NCBI GenBank assembly: GCA_963825335.1
Contig: CAWGSP010000001.1
Span: 434,001 to 498,000 of the forward strand
DNA from: Methanobacterium_B sp963825335
GTDB lineage: Archaea > Methanobacteriota > Methanobacteria > Methanobacteriales > Methanobacteriaceae
DNA length: 64,000 nucleotides
Direction of reading: 5' to 3'
Shown here: positions 47,056-58,976 of the stretch, piece after piece
Numbering within the stretch: the stretch's first letter is position 1
How the letters are laid out: each line of letters opens with the position of its first letter
The notes under the pieces: model-generated
What the model was told of the DNA's origin: nothing
Databases searched by the model: none
What the model saw: the letters and a program-made list of their open reading frames with translations, nothing else
Translations under genes and position numbers: made by a program

Positions 47056-47973
47056 CTATCCTATGTCATCCCACCTAAATCTGACCCAAACCGGGGCACG
47101 TGGTGATCTTTTTATCATTTCCTGCATTTTAATCTCTGCTAGAAGAGGTTTTGAAGTGATCAGTATTTCTTTTTTCACATCTGTTGGTACCTCGATATTC
47201 AGGGGTGCCTGATATTTTTTGAGAATTTCCAGTACATCAACTCTGTCACTGTCACTAAATCCAGTACCCACCTTACCGAAATATTTTCCATCCTTCTCCA
47301 TAAGAAGTGCACCGAATGGTATGCTACTCCTACTTCGGGTTGCGCCTACTACATGAACATCGACTGTGTCACCCTTCTTGATCTTTAACCATTGATCGGA
47401 TCTTATCCCTGGTTCGTATTTAGAATAGAAATTTTTGATAACTGCTCCTTCAAATCCCTGTTTTACGTAGTATTCAAATTGTTCGCTGGGATCACTAACC
47501 TCTTGAAATGGTACAATTTTTATACCTTCAGTGGGATGTGCCACCTTCATCAGCACCCCCTTTCGATCAAAGAGAGGCTTGTCTATGAGATATTTCTGTC
47601 CAAATCTTAGAATATCAAAGATATTATAGGTGGCGGGTATCTTTCGTGATAATAAACTTATTTTAAATCTGTCTTCGACATTTCTGTTCAATAACTGCCT
47701 GAAACCTCCAGCAACAGTCATCTCACCATCTAAAATCCAATCATCACCATCTACATTATTTTTTAATGCCCTGACAATTTCTGGAAATTTATAGGATGCT
47801 TGGATATTTCTACGTGTCCATAATGTAATATCATTACCACTACGTACTGCTATGATTCTTTCTCCATCGTACTTCGGTTCTATTATCCATGAATTCTCGA
47901 ATCTCATTTTCGATGGGTCTGTTAGCTTCGCGAGCATTGGTTCGATCATGTTCGACATTTCAAAAAACACCAT
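47056..47973 (-). CDS. ligD: ATP-dependent DNA ligase, LigD-type ligase domain
   Basis: 305-residue stand-alone ligase of the bacterial NHEJ type. The nucleotidyl lysine is K34 in EPKYDGERI; later motifs are DGEMT, EGAVIKN and DQWLKIKK, followed by the OB-fold part with GKVGTGFSD. No polymerase or phosphoesterase domain is attached. The gene follows ku by 4 bp, so the two form an operon. Seals breaks held by Ku (family knowledge; archaeal systems of this kind are known in Methanocella). Confidence 0.9.
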   Translation of the reverse strand: MVFFEMSNMIEPMLAKLTDPSKMRFENSWIIEPKYDGERIIAVRSGNDITLWTRRNIQASYKFPEIVRALKNNVDGDDWILDGEMTVAGGFRQLLNRNVEDRFKISLLSRKIPATYNIFDILRFGQKYLIDKPLFDRKGVLMKVAHPTEGIKIVPFQEVSDPSEQFEYYVKQGFEGAVIKNFYSKYEPGIRSDQWLKIKKGDTVDVHVVGATRSRSSIPFGALLMEKDGKYFGKVGTGFSDSDRVDVLEILKKYQAPLNIEVPTDVKKEILITSKPLLAEIKMQEMIKRSPRAPVWVRFRWDDIG

Positions 47974-47977
47974 GATT

Positions 47978-48754
47978 CTATTTACTTTCGAGCATTTTTT
48001 CGAGTTCGGCTTCTATGGACCTTGTTTCGGGTACTTTAAATGTTTCCACTTCAATCTCTTCACCCAAATATTTTTTCTCAATGAGCTCTTTAACATCTTG
48101 TGTATAAGTTTCTGTATATTCTGACCAGTTAAATTCAAATGTCATCTTTTCTACTACTTGTACACCTTTATCAACTAAGTCCTGATCTACTTCAGATTCT
48201 AGAATTTCCACTTCATCCATTGGCCTAACCTGTTCATTGTACAGTAATTGTTTGAGAAGTAATCCCTTGCCATGTGGTTGTAACATTCCAATGTACTCGT
48301 TGGTCCTTGAAACCCATTTTACAACGGCTATTTTATTACTCTTCAACATTGCTTCTTTCAAAAGAAGGAAACTTTTACCAGCACCCCCCTTTGTTGGTGC
48401 ATCTGTTCCAATGTAGTAAGGTTTGTTTAAAGCTTCTACAGGTATCTCTTCCTTTTTACAGAAGCCAACTATATCCATGATCTTTGTTGAAAAGGGTTTA
48501 AGGGCTTCTAATTCTGCATCAGTAAATTTCAGGCATTCACCACCAACGATATAAGCTTTAATGATATCATCTGGTTTGAGTTCTTCCCCATCCTTTTCAC
48601 ACACCTTTTTATATCGAACTCTTCCACAGTCTGTTTTATGCACTTGATGAAAACTTATGTGAAGATTTCCACTCGCAGCATAGGTTCTTATGGGAATAAG
48701 AATGGTTCCAAAAGAAATATATCCCGACCAAATTGACCTCGTTAAAAACACCAC
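47978..48754 (-). CDS. ku: Ku protein (bacterial type)
   Basis: 258-residue DNA-end-binding protein. RSIWSGYISFGTILIP at the N-terminus and VSRTNEYIGMLQPHGKGL are typical of bacterial/archaeal Ku homodimers. Start is GTG (48754 or 48751) without strong ribosome site. Neighbour is the LigD-like ligase, giving a minimal NHEJ pair. Rare in archaea outside some methanogens and Archaeoglobus. Confidence 0.92.
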   Translation of the reverse strand: MVFLTRSIWSGYISFGTILIPIRTYAASGNLHISFHQVHKTDCGRVRYKKVCEKDGEELKPDDIIKAYIVGGECLKFTDAELEALKPFSTKIMDIVGFCKKEEIPVEALNKPYYIGTDAPTKGGAGKSFLLLKEAMLKSNKIAVVKWVSRTNEYIGMLQPHGKGLLLKQLLYNEQVRPMDEVEILESEVDQDLVDKGVQVVEKMTFEFNWSEYTETYTQDVKELIEKKYLGEEIEVETFKVPETRSIEAELEKMLESK

Positions 48755-49131
48755 CCATATATTTTCGTAGTTATCTATCTCTGTTTAAAACCATAAATTA
48801 TTTTTCTTATGTTCTAACGATTTTTATGGTTCGATGATACACCAACTCAAATCACGGAAGTCGCACATTTTTGAGTTGGGATCATGATTATAAATTATTC
48901 TCGGACTCAAATAAAATGAGCATTAATGATATCGAAAAAAAAAACGTAAAACATGCAATAAAAATCAGTGAATAATGTTGTAATATGTTATTAGTAAATA
49001 GTTGTATCATAGACACGGTTGATATGTAAAAATCGGATCATCCGGTCTGCGTTATAAAAATAAAATTAAGTTAAAACAAAAATAGTAATAAAAGTGTTAA
49101 ATTACAGCATCACCTAATTTAATGTTATAAA
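48755..49131. other. 377-bp gap between ku and tRNA-Ser
   Basis: No gene seen apart from the inverted repeat at 48842-48879. Ends at the tRNA-Ser 3' end. Confidence 0.4.
48842..48879. repeat. 10-bp inverted repeat upstream of ku
   Basis: CCAACTCAAA at 48842-48851 and its perfect inverse TTTGAGTTGG at 48870-48879, with an 18-base spacer, about 90 bases upstream of the ku start. May be an operator or form a hairpin in the leader. Confidence 0.45.
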
Positions 49132-49216
49132 CGCCGGGACTGGGATTTGAACCCAGGTGGAGTCAAACTCCACAGGATCTCAAGTCCTGCGCCTTACCTG
49201 GCTAGGCTATCCCGGC
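49132..49216 (-). tRNA. tRNA-Ser(UGA)
   Basis: 85 nt with 7-bp acceptor GCCGGGA/TCCCGGC, anticodon stem CAGGA/TCCTG enclosing loop CTTGAGA (anticodon TGA), a long variable arm, T-loop TTCAAAT and discriminator G. CCA is not encoded. Last element of the large minus-strand operon region. Confidence 0.9.
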
Positions 49217-49242
49217 ATAATATAAAAAAGGGTTAAGCTAAA

Positions 49243-49551
49243 TTAGCTTTTTAATTCAATCTCAATACTCACATTATCTGGCACATTTACCTTCATAACC
49301 TGACGCATTGCACGCTCATCTGCTTCGATTCCAACAAGTCTCTTGTGGATTCTAAGTTCCCATTTTTCCCATGTTGCCTTTCCTTCTCCATCCGGAGACT
49401 TACGGGTTGGTACAACTAGTTTTTTGGTTGGCAGTGGTATTGGTCCGGATAGATCCACACCGGTACGTTCTGCTATTCTCTTGAGCTGGTCACATACGTA
49501 TGCAAGTTTTTCAGGGTCTGTGCCTGTAAGTTTTATTCTGGCTTTGTGCAT
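49243..49551 (-). CDS. rps10: 30S ribosomal protein S10
   Basis: 102 residues, archaeal uS10: starts MHKARIKLTGTDPEKLAYVC and has GPIPLPTKKLVVPTRKSPDG and RVGIEAD-like turn. Follows EF-1alpha by about 60 bp with GGAGG before the ATG, the classical archaeal str-operon order. Confidence 0.97.
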   Translation of the reverse strand: MHKARIKLTGTDPEKLAYVCDQLKRIAERTGVDLSGPIPLPTKKLVVPTRKSPDGEGKATWEKWELRIHKRLVGIEADERAMRQVMKVNVPDNVSIEIELKS

Positions 49552-49611
49552 TCCAATCCTCCATAAAAATAAAAAGAAGGTTTAACTTTACCTTCAATCA
49601 TTTAATTTTAA

Positions 49612-50853
49612 TTATTTTGCCGGTACAAGGTCAATACACATTCCAGCTGCCACGGTCTGACCCATATCTCGGATAGCAAATCTTCCCATGTGTGGAATTT
49701 CTTTGATCTTCTCTATTACCATTGGTTTTGTTGGTCTGACAACAACAAATGCTGCGTCACCAGTTTTTAGGAAATCTGGGTTTTCTTCTTTGGTTTGACC
49801 AGTTGCTGGGTCCAGTTTTTTCTGGAGTTCCATGAATGTACATGCTACCTGTGCTGTGTGACAGTGGAATACAGGTGTGTATCCAACGGTGATAACACCA
49901 GGGTGCTGTAGAACAACAATCTGTGCTGTGAACTCTTTTGCAACGGATGGTGCATTTGATGTGTGTCCAGCTACATCTCCTCTTCTTATATCATTTTTAC
50001 CAACACCTCTGACATTGAATCCTACATTGTCACCAGGTTCTGCTTGGTCCATCATTTCGTGGTGCATTTCTATGGTTTTTACTTCTCCACTTGAGCCTGG
50101 AGGCTCGAATATGATGTTGTCACCCTTCTTCATGATTCCAGTTTCTACTCTTCCCACTGGTACTGTTCCCACACCAGTTATTGAGTAAACATCCTGTACA
50201 GGTACCCTTAAAGGTAACTGTGTTGGTTTTTCTGGAGCTTTAAGTTCTGCAAGTGATTCAACAAGGGCAGGTCCTTTGTACCATGGTGTTTTATCTGATT
50301 TAGTGGTGATGTTGTCACCCTGGAAAGCAGAAATTGGTATGAAGTTTATGTCCTTTGGTTTGTATGCAACGGTCTTGATGAGGTCGCCTACTTCTTTTTT
50401 GAGTTCGTTGAATTTTCCTTCATCGTAATCCACAAGATCCATCTTGTTAATTGCAATGATCAGCTGGTTAATACCGAGTGTACGTGCAAGGAAAGCGTGT
50501 TCCTTGGTTTGAGGCATTATACCATCGTCAATAGCAACAACTAGGACAGCAGCATCTGCTTGTGATGCACCGGTGATCATGTTTTTAACAAAATCCCTGT
50601 GTCCTGGACAGTCCACGATAGTGAATTCATATTTAGGTGTATCGAATTTTGCATGTGCAAGGTCGATCGTAACCCCTCTTTCTCTTTCTTCTTGGAGCTT
50701 GTCCATAACAAATCTAAACTTGTTTTCACCTTCTGATAGCTGTTGTTCTGCTATAGCTCCTGATTGTAGGAGAATGTGTCCGACAAGTGTGGATTTACCA
50801 TGGTCTACGTGTCCAATAAACGCTAAGTTCATATGTTCTTTTGCTTTAGCCAT
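49612..50853 (-). CDS. tuf: translation elongation factor EF-1 alpha
   Basis: GTPase that delivers aminoacyl-tRNA. The 413-residue protein begins MAKAKEHMNLAFIGHVDHGK; GHVDHGKS is G1 (14-21), DCPGH G3, and NKMD G4. The start at 50853 fits GAGGT upstream and the family; a frame start 15 bases earlier is spurious. Between fusA and rps10. Confidence 0.97.
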   Translation of the reverse strand: MAKAKEHMNLAFIGHVDHGKSTLVGHILLQSGAIAEQQLSEGENKFRFVMDKLQEERERGVTIDLAHAKFDTPKYEFTIVDCPGHRDFVKNMITGASQADAAVLVVAIDDGIMPQTKEHAFLARTLGINQLIIAINKMDLVDYDEGKFNELKKEVGDLIKTVAYKPKDINFIPISAFQGDNITTKSDKTPWYKGPALVESLAELKAPEKPTQLPLRVPVQDVYSITGVGTVPVGRVETGIMKKGDNIIFEPPGSSGEVKTIEMHHEMMDQAEPGDNVGFNVRGVGKNDIRRGDVAGHTSNAPSVAKEFTAQIVVLQHPGVITVGYTPVFHCHTAQVACTFMELQKKLDPATGQTKEENPDFLKTGDAAFVVVRPTKPMVIEKIKEIPHMGRFAIRDMGQTVAAGMCIDLVPAK

Positions 50854-50913
50854 AATATATACCTCCATCTAACATTTAATAATCTATTAGTATTTTATCT
50901 ATCAAATTCATGA

Positions 50914-53106
50914 TCAGCCTATGTAATGGTCTGGACCGTAAGGTTCTGGACTCAATCCTTTCCTCGCCCTTATCTCTTTTATTATGGTCTTCTGAAGTTC
51001 AGGAGGTAATCTCACAAATCCTGCGCTCTCTGTTGACCAGAGACATCTACCTTCAGCAGCAGATCTTATATCTCCTGCGAATCCAAACATTTCAGCAACC
51101 GGTACAGTTGATTCCAACGTTGCCATGTCTCCTTCCTGTGACATGTCCACAATCTGTCCTCTCCTGTTCTGAATCTCCCTAGTTGCTGCACCCATATAGT
51201 CTTGTGGAACGTTGATAAATACTTTTTGTATTGGTTCCAGTAGGGTCGGGTTGGCAAGCATGATTGCACCATAAACAGCCTTTCTTATTGCGGGTAAAAC
51301 CTGTGCTGGACCTCTGTGAACAGCATCTTCGTGAATTTTAGCGTCTTTGAGTGATATTTTAAGTCCCATAACCTTTTCTCTGGCTATTGGCCCATCATCA
51401 AGAGCACTTTCAAATCCTTCGAGTAGAAGTTCTTTTATCTCGTCAAGGTACTGTATACCACGCGTCATGTTAATGAACAATGAACGCTTGTAAACATCCC
51501 ATACCTTTCTTGCTTCGTCCTTTGGAAGGCCGTATTCTGTGAAGGTAGATGTGTTCTCTTTCTTTTTGAGACGTCCTTCCTTGATCTTCCCATCTTGAAT
51601 AGCGTTGAAGAGTTCGTCTGAAAGCGGTTCTATATCAATGTAATATCTGTTATGTTTGTTCGGTGATTTTCCTTCGACTGGCCCTGCTTTTCCAGCTATA
51701 GTTTCCCTGTAAACAACAATTGGCTCTGAAGTTTCGATTTCAACACCCTTCTCGTCTATACGGTAGGTTATGATCTCCAGGTGAAGTTCACCCATACCAG
51801 ATATCAGGTGTTCACCTGTTTCTTCATTGATCTCTACCTTGACAGTAGGGTCTTCCTTTCCAACCTGTCTGAGTACTTCTATGAGTTTTGGAAGGTCTTT
51901 GGTATTTTTAGCTTCGACAGCAACGGTTACAACTGGTTCTGAAATATGTTCGATGCCTTCAAATGCATCTATCTTGTTTCCAAGACTTGTTACAGTTTCA
52001 CCCGCCATAGCATTCCTTGCACCTGTTATTGCAACTATATTTCCTGCTGGGACTTTGTCTGTGTTGATACGTTCTGGACCCATGTAAACCCCGACCTGTT
52101 GTGTTCTGGCTTTTCCATGTGATCCTACGAAATATATTTCTGATCCTTTTTCTATGGTTCCACCATAGACACGTCCAGTTGCAATTTCACCCGCATGTTT
52201 ATCTATGCTCACATTCGTGATCATGACTGCGAGTGGTGAATCTGGATCTGTGTTTATCATACCCTGTCCTTCAACAGATTCTATGTCACCAGACCATATG
52301 CTTGGCACCCTGTATTTCTGGGATACGTCTGGACTTGGAAGGTGGTCTACAACCATTCCCAATAGAACATCATGTATTGGTACTTTGTCTGCTAAATCCT
52401 TCTGTTTGTCGTTTTTACAAGCTTCACGAATATCGTTGAATGTGATACCTGTTTTCTGCATCATAGGCACATTTATTGCCCAGTTATGATATGCCGAACC
52501 AAATGCAACACTACCATCTTCTACCCGTGCGAGCCATTCACTTTTGAACTCTTCTGGAGCCATGTTTCTAATGAGCTTGTTTGCACTGGCTATTATTTTC
52601 AAGAACCGGTTTTGTAATTCGTCTCCTTCGAGTTTGAGCTCGTTTATCAGACGATCAACCTTGTTTATAAATAAAACAGGTCGAACATTTTCTTTCAAAG
52701 CCTGACGCAGAACAGTTTCTGTTTGAGGCATTATACCTTCTACTGCACAAACAACAACCACTGCACCATCAACAGCTCTCATTGCCCTAGTAACATCTCC
52801 ACCAAAATCAACGTGACCTGGTGTGTCTATGAGGTTTATGAGATACTCTTCATCTTTGTACTTGTGGACCATTGATACGTTTGCAGCATCTATAGTAATC
52901 CCCCTTGCCTGTTCCTGTTCATCAAAATCCAGGAAACGCTGATCACCTGCAAGTTCTGCAGATATCATACCAGCTCCAGCTAGAAGGTTGTCAGATAAAG
53001 TGGTTTTTCCATGGTCAATATGGGCCACAATACCGATGTTCCTTATATATTTAGGAGTGTACATCAATTCCTTTATCTTATTAATCATCTTAGTACGTCT
53101 ACTCAC
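50914..53106 (-). CDS. fusA: translation elongation factor EF-2
   Basis: Translocase GTPase, 730 residues. G1 AHIDHGKTT is at 28-36; DTPGH and NKVD follow; the diphthamide site is the histidine in DAVHRGPAQ near residue 595-605. The GTG at 53106 (MSRRTKM) is chosen over a GTG 9 bases earlier because AGGTGAT precedes it and homologues start there. Member of the str operon. Confidence 0.97.
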   Translation of the reverse strand: MSRRTKMINKIKELMYTPKYIRNIGIVAHIDHGKTTLSDNLLAGAGMISAELAGDQRFLDFDEQEQARGITIDAANVSMVHKYKDEEYLINLIDTPGHVDFGGDVTRAMRAVDGAVVVVCAVEGIMPQTETVLRQALKENVRPVLFINKVDRLINELKLEGDELQNRFLKIIASANKLIRNMAPEEFKSEWLARVEDGSVAFGSAYHNWAINVPMMQKTGITFNDIREACKNDKQKDLADKVPIHDVLLGMVVDHLPSPDVSQKYRVPSIWSGDIESVEGQGMINTDPDSPLAVMITNVSIDKHAGEIATGRVYGGTIEKGSEIYFVGSHGKARTQQVGVYMGPERINTDKVPAGNIVAITGARNAMAGETVTSLGNKIDAFEGIEHISEPVVTVAVEAKNTKDLPKLIEVLRQVGKEDPTVKVEINEETGEHLISGMGELHLEIITYRIDEKGVEIETSEPIVVYRETIAGKAGPVEGKSPNKHNRYYIDIEPLSDELFNAIQDGKIKEGRLKKKENTSTFTEYGLPKDEARKVWDVYKRSLFINMTRGIQYLDEIKELLLEGFESALDDGPIAREKVMGLKISLKDAKIHEDAVHRGPAQVLPAIRKAVYGAIMLANPTLLEPIQKVFINVPQDYMGAATREIQNRRGQIVDMSQEGDMATLESTVPVAEMFGFAGDIRSAAEGRCLWSTESAGFVRLPPELQKTIIKEIRARKGLSPEPYGPDHYIG

Positions 53107-53148
53107 CAAAATCACCTAGTAACCAAAAATTCATAAATCATCCAACAT

Positions 53149-53712
53149 TTAGTGGGCAGATCTTGCAATTCTTTCTTTTTCTTCCTTTTTGCCAATTGCA
53201 AAGCTTCTTGTATCATACTCTGCAGCGTAAAGAAGTTCGTCGGCAAGACATTCCTCTACAGATCGTTTCCTTTTGAAAGATGATTGTAGAGCCCCTCTAG
53301 TTAAAAATCCAACGGCCAGATCAACCCTTCTCTGTGGCGCTATATCAACAGCCACTTGGTATCCAATTCCACCATATTTAATTCTGGTTGTTTCTTCCCT
53401 TGGTGCAGTATTTTCCACAGCTTTCACAAGAACCTGAATAGGGTTCTGTTTTGACCTCTGGTTTATTATATCCATTGCACCTTTGACTATGTTGTAGGAC
53501 TTGTTTTTCTTTCCCGAGTTTCTGTGGGTTCTCATGATCTTATTCATGAGCCTTTCAACTATAGAAACTTTGGATTTTGCGAACTGCCTTTTAACATGCC
53601 TTCCAAGAGTGTGTGGAACCAGAATTTCGTCCAGACAAATGTAGTTTACAAGACCTAAGTCTTCTACCTTTGCCTCTTCTAAATCCCATTTATCAAAAAC
53701 CTTAAAACTCAT
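53149..53712 (-). CDS. rps7: 30S ribosomal protein S7
   Basis: 187-residue archaeal uS7: HTLGRHVKRQFAKSKVSIVE in the first half, ENTAPREETTRIKYGGIGYQ, and the C-terminal YAAEYDTRSFAIGKK. GAGGTAG before the ATG. Follows S12 by 15 bp in the str operon. Confidence 0.97.
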   Translation of the reverse strand: MSFKVFDKWDLEEAKVEDLGLVNYICLDEILVPHTLGRHVKRQFAKSKVSIVERLMNKIMRTHRNSGKKNKSYNIVKGAMDIINQRSKQNPIQVLVKAVENTAPREETTRIKYGGIGYQVAVDIAPQRRVDLAVGFLTRGALQSSFKRKRSVEECLADELLYAAEYDTRSFAIGKKEEKERIARSAH

Positions 53713-53727
53713 TAAACTACCTCACTT

Positions 53728-54153
53728 TTATCTTACTGGTTTTTCTATCCTACCAATAACCATCTGTTGTAATGATACATTGTTAACTTTTGTAACTTTC
53801 CACCTAACACCAGGGATATCTCCCATAGATCTTCCGGAAGGTCCTCCGATTCCCTCGATCATGACTTCATCGTGTTCATCGATAAACCCTATTGCACCGT
53901 CTCCAGGAGCAAAGGCTGTTAACTGTTTTCCATTTTTTATAAGTTGTACACGTACACATTTCCTTATGGCGGAGTTTGGCTGTTTTGCTTCAACACCCAC
54001 CTTTTCAATGACGATTCCTCTAGCTTGAGGAGCGCCTTCTAAAGGGTCTGCTTTCACATCCAATCTGAGAGCTTTCCTTTTATACTCTACATCCTTCCAT
54101 CTGAAATTTTGTCTATTCTTTTTAAGCTTTTTTGCTGCGAAAAGTCCTGGCAA
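53728..54153 (-). CDS. rps12: 30S ribosomal protein S12
   Basis: 141-residue archaeal uS12 with KQPNSAIRKCVRVQLIKNGK and the decoding-site loop near residues 85-120 (FAPGDGAIGFIDEHDEV, GIGGPSGRSMGD). AGGAGG before the ATG. About 150 bp separate it from nusA, so a promoter may lie there. Confidence 0.97.
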   Translation of the reverse strand: MPGLFAAKKLKKNRQNFRWKDVEYKRKALRLDVKADPLEGAPQARGIVIEKVGVEAKQPNSAIRKCVRVQLIKNGKQLTAFAPGDGAIGFIDEHDEVMIEGIGGPSGRSMGDIPGVRWKVTKVNNVSLQQMVIGRIEKPVR

Positions 54154-54305
54154 ATGAAATTCCTCCTTGTAAAATTACGATTTAATAAAATTATCAGATC
54201 CAATCTGAATTAATGTTGAAATAATATTATAAAAATCGAAGAGTTATCAACGAATTAAATTTATTATTTAATTAATATGATATTGAATCAACTGTCTGTT
54301 CTCTT

Positions 54306-54737
54306 CTATTTTATAATAATGTTATTTATATTGTGCTGCCTCTTGGCCAACAGTCTTGCCCTTTCTATGTTCTGGCCGCCTTTTCCAATGGCCGTTCTTT
54401 TATTTCTAGGATCTGCTTCCAAAGTGGCAATTTTCTCCCCATTTTCCTTCTGAAGTATCCTTATACTTCTGATCTTAGCAGGGGCCATGAGATTACCTAT
54501 AAATTCTACTTGATCATCTGAGTGTTCAATTACTTCAACACCCTTGTCAACAGTTTTTTGAACTTTAGCAACAGTACTTCCTCTTTTTCCAATGGCAAGT
54601 CCCATATCGCCTTTTTTTACAAGGAAGGTTAATTTACCATTTTCATCATCGACCAAAAGGTCTTTCACCATTGCACCAGTCATGCTCTCAAACAGAGCTA
54701 TATATCTTATCTCGTTGGTTGAAAATTTTATAGTCAC
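54306..54737 (-). CDS. nusA: NusA-like transcription factor
   Basis: 143 residues, the short archaeal NusA with two KH domains: VKKGDMGLAIGKRGSTVAKVQ and DPRNKRTAIGKGGQNIERAR. Lacks the bacterial N-terminal and S1 domains, as usual in archaea. Begins 5 bases after the L30e stop. Confidence 0.93.
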   Translation of the reverse strand: MTIKFSTNEIRYIALFESMTGAMVKDLLVDDENGKLTFLVKKGDMGLAIGKRGSTVAKVQKTVDKGVEVIEHSDDQVEFIGNLMAPAKIRSIRILQKENGEKIATLEADPRNKRTAIGKGGQNIERARLLAKRQHNINNIIIK

Positions 54738-54742
54738 AGAAA

Positions 54743-55039
54743 TTACCCCATAACTTCTAATATAGTGGAGTCACCAGGATCCTTTATTAATAATGTTGCT
54801 ACTGTGAATGGTTTACCACATACGGATCCTAAATCCACGCTTGTTCCATCATAAGTATATATTGTTATATCTGATAATTTAGAATAACGTTCTACATCTT
54901 CCCGTATATCTACAGGGCAATTGTTTGCTATTACCACAAGCTTTCCTTTACCAAGCTTAAGCTCCTGTATTGATTTATCAGATCCAAGTATGACATCCCC
55001 TGTATCTACAGCAACTCTAATTCCTCTATCTATGTCCAT
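54743..55039 (-). CDS. rpl30e: 50S ribosomal protein L30e
   Basis: 98-residue L7Ae-superfamily ribosomal protein: MDIDRGIRVAVDTGDVILGS and LVVIANNCPVDIREDVERY. Begins 10 bp after rpoA'' with GGAGG upstream, matching the conserved archaeal rpoA2-L30e-nusA order. Confidence 0.93.
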   Translation of the reverse strand: MDIDRGIRVAVDTGDVILGSDKSIQELKLGKGKLVVIANNCPVDIREDVERYSKLSDITIYTYDGTSVDLGSVCGKPFTVATLLIKDPGDSTILEVMG

Positions 55040-55049
55040 TTACTGCCTC

Positions 55050-56204
55050 CTATTTCTTCTCTTTCATAACAACATTAACAGACCCTGTTCCCAGTGGTAT
55101 TGGTTGTCCTATTATAATATTTTCGATAATACCCGATAGATGATCTACTTCTCCACGGATACTAGCCCTTAAAAGGTGTTTACCTGTTTCTTCAAAAGAA
55201 GCCCTTGCAAGTACGCTGGCCTTTTCACCACTTATACCATGTCTTCCAATGGACTTAACCTTACCATCGGATGTCATCATATCTGCTACCAGCATAATGT
55301 GCCTTACATCAACTGTGAGTCCCTGTTCTTCCATTGTACTTTGTGCTTCGTGTATTATGGCGTTTCGTGCAGCCTCTACTCCTAAGACCTTCTCTACTTC
55401 ATGTATGTCGTTTGTGCTTGTTCTTGTCTTGTCAACACCTTCCATTTTGAGGACAGCTCCAAGATTGGAGCCTTCGGTGTGTATAGCCCATTCTGCACCT
55501 TCTTTCCTGATTACGACCTTTCCGATGTTTTTAACACCACTTATTTGAAGATCGCGTACCTTATCAGCCAAAAGTCTTAATTCTCTTATTGCATGTTTAG
55601 GATCAGAAATCGTAGGTTCAAAACTGAGTAGGTTTTTATCTATATCTACTTTCTTAAAAGCTTTTTCTATCTTGGCTATGATCTCATCGTAATCTAATCT
55701 TTTATCCTCAACCTTCTGTTCATCAATCTGGATGGAAAGGTTCATATTAGCATAGTTTACATTGAAATCCTTTAAAATATCGTTAAGAATGATCTTACCT
55801 ATACGATTGGCTATTCTCCTGACAAATTCTTCGTCAGCACTGTATTCTTCATCAAAATAAATACCCATGGTCGGTGTCGATATCTTCTTTCTGGCATCAA
55901 CAATTTCAATCAGACGTGGCAGTCCCAATGTAACGTTCAGCTCTGCAACCCCTGCATAGTGAAAAGTACGCATGGTCATCTGGGTACCGGGTTCTCCAAC
56001 AGATTGAGCCGCAACAGTACCCACAGCTTCTCCATTTTCAACACCTGCACGTTGATTTGCCTTTTTAATCTCTTTTACGAGTTCGTCCAATTCCTTGTCA
56101 TCCAAATTATGTCTTTCGGCTGCTTCAGCTATTTCATAAATAAGTTTCTCAGGAAATTTGGTCCTTTTCTTCTTAACAACCTTTTCTACCTTCTCAATGT
56201 CCAC
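55050..56204 (-). CDS. rpoA2: DNA-directed RNA polymerase subunit A''
   Basis: C-terminal part of the largest subunit. GTG at 56204 (DIEKVEKVV) is favoured because AGGTGG lies just upstream; a TTG at 56237 would extend the protein by 11 residues. The 384-residue product has GEAVGTVAAQSVGEPGTQMT (trigger-loop region) and the HIMLVADMMTSDG jaw region. Completes rpoA' encoded just upstream. Confidence 0.96.
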   Translation of the reverse strand: MDIEKVEKVVKKKRTKFPEKLIYEIAEAAERHNLDDKELDELVKEIKKANQRAGVENGEAVGTVAAQSVGEPGTQMTMRTFHYAGVAELNVTLGLPRLIEIVDARKKISTPTMGIYFDEEYSADEEFVRRIANRIGKIILNDILKDFNVNYANMNLSIQIDEQKVEDKRLDYDEIIAKIEKAFKKVDIDKNLLSFEPTISDPKHAIRELRLLADKVRDLQISGVKNIGKVVIRKEGAEWAIHTEGSNLGAVLKMEGVDKTRTSTNDIHEVEKVLGVEAARNAIIHEAQSTMEEQGLTVDVRHIMLVADMMTSDGKVKSIGRHGISGEKASVLARASFEETGKHLLRASIRGEVDHLSGIIENIIIGQPIPLGTGSVNVVMKEKK

Positions 56205-56284
56205 AAAACCACCTGATCCTAATATTCCCTTAAGCAATGTTTAATAAATATATGAAATTCATGATGAAGACGAAATTTGGGAAT

Positions 56285-58903
<2,619 letters not shown>

Positions 58904-58976
58904 TCTCTCCTTATATATTATGTGCCTTATGTGGCTTTATCCTTTATTCAAGCCATATATCAGCTTTTGTTTGCCC

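Noticed and set aside
47009..47110. Short plus-strand frame with TTG start upstream of the ligase stop
   Set aside because: Largely antisense to the ligase gene, no homology, and start signals may be chance.
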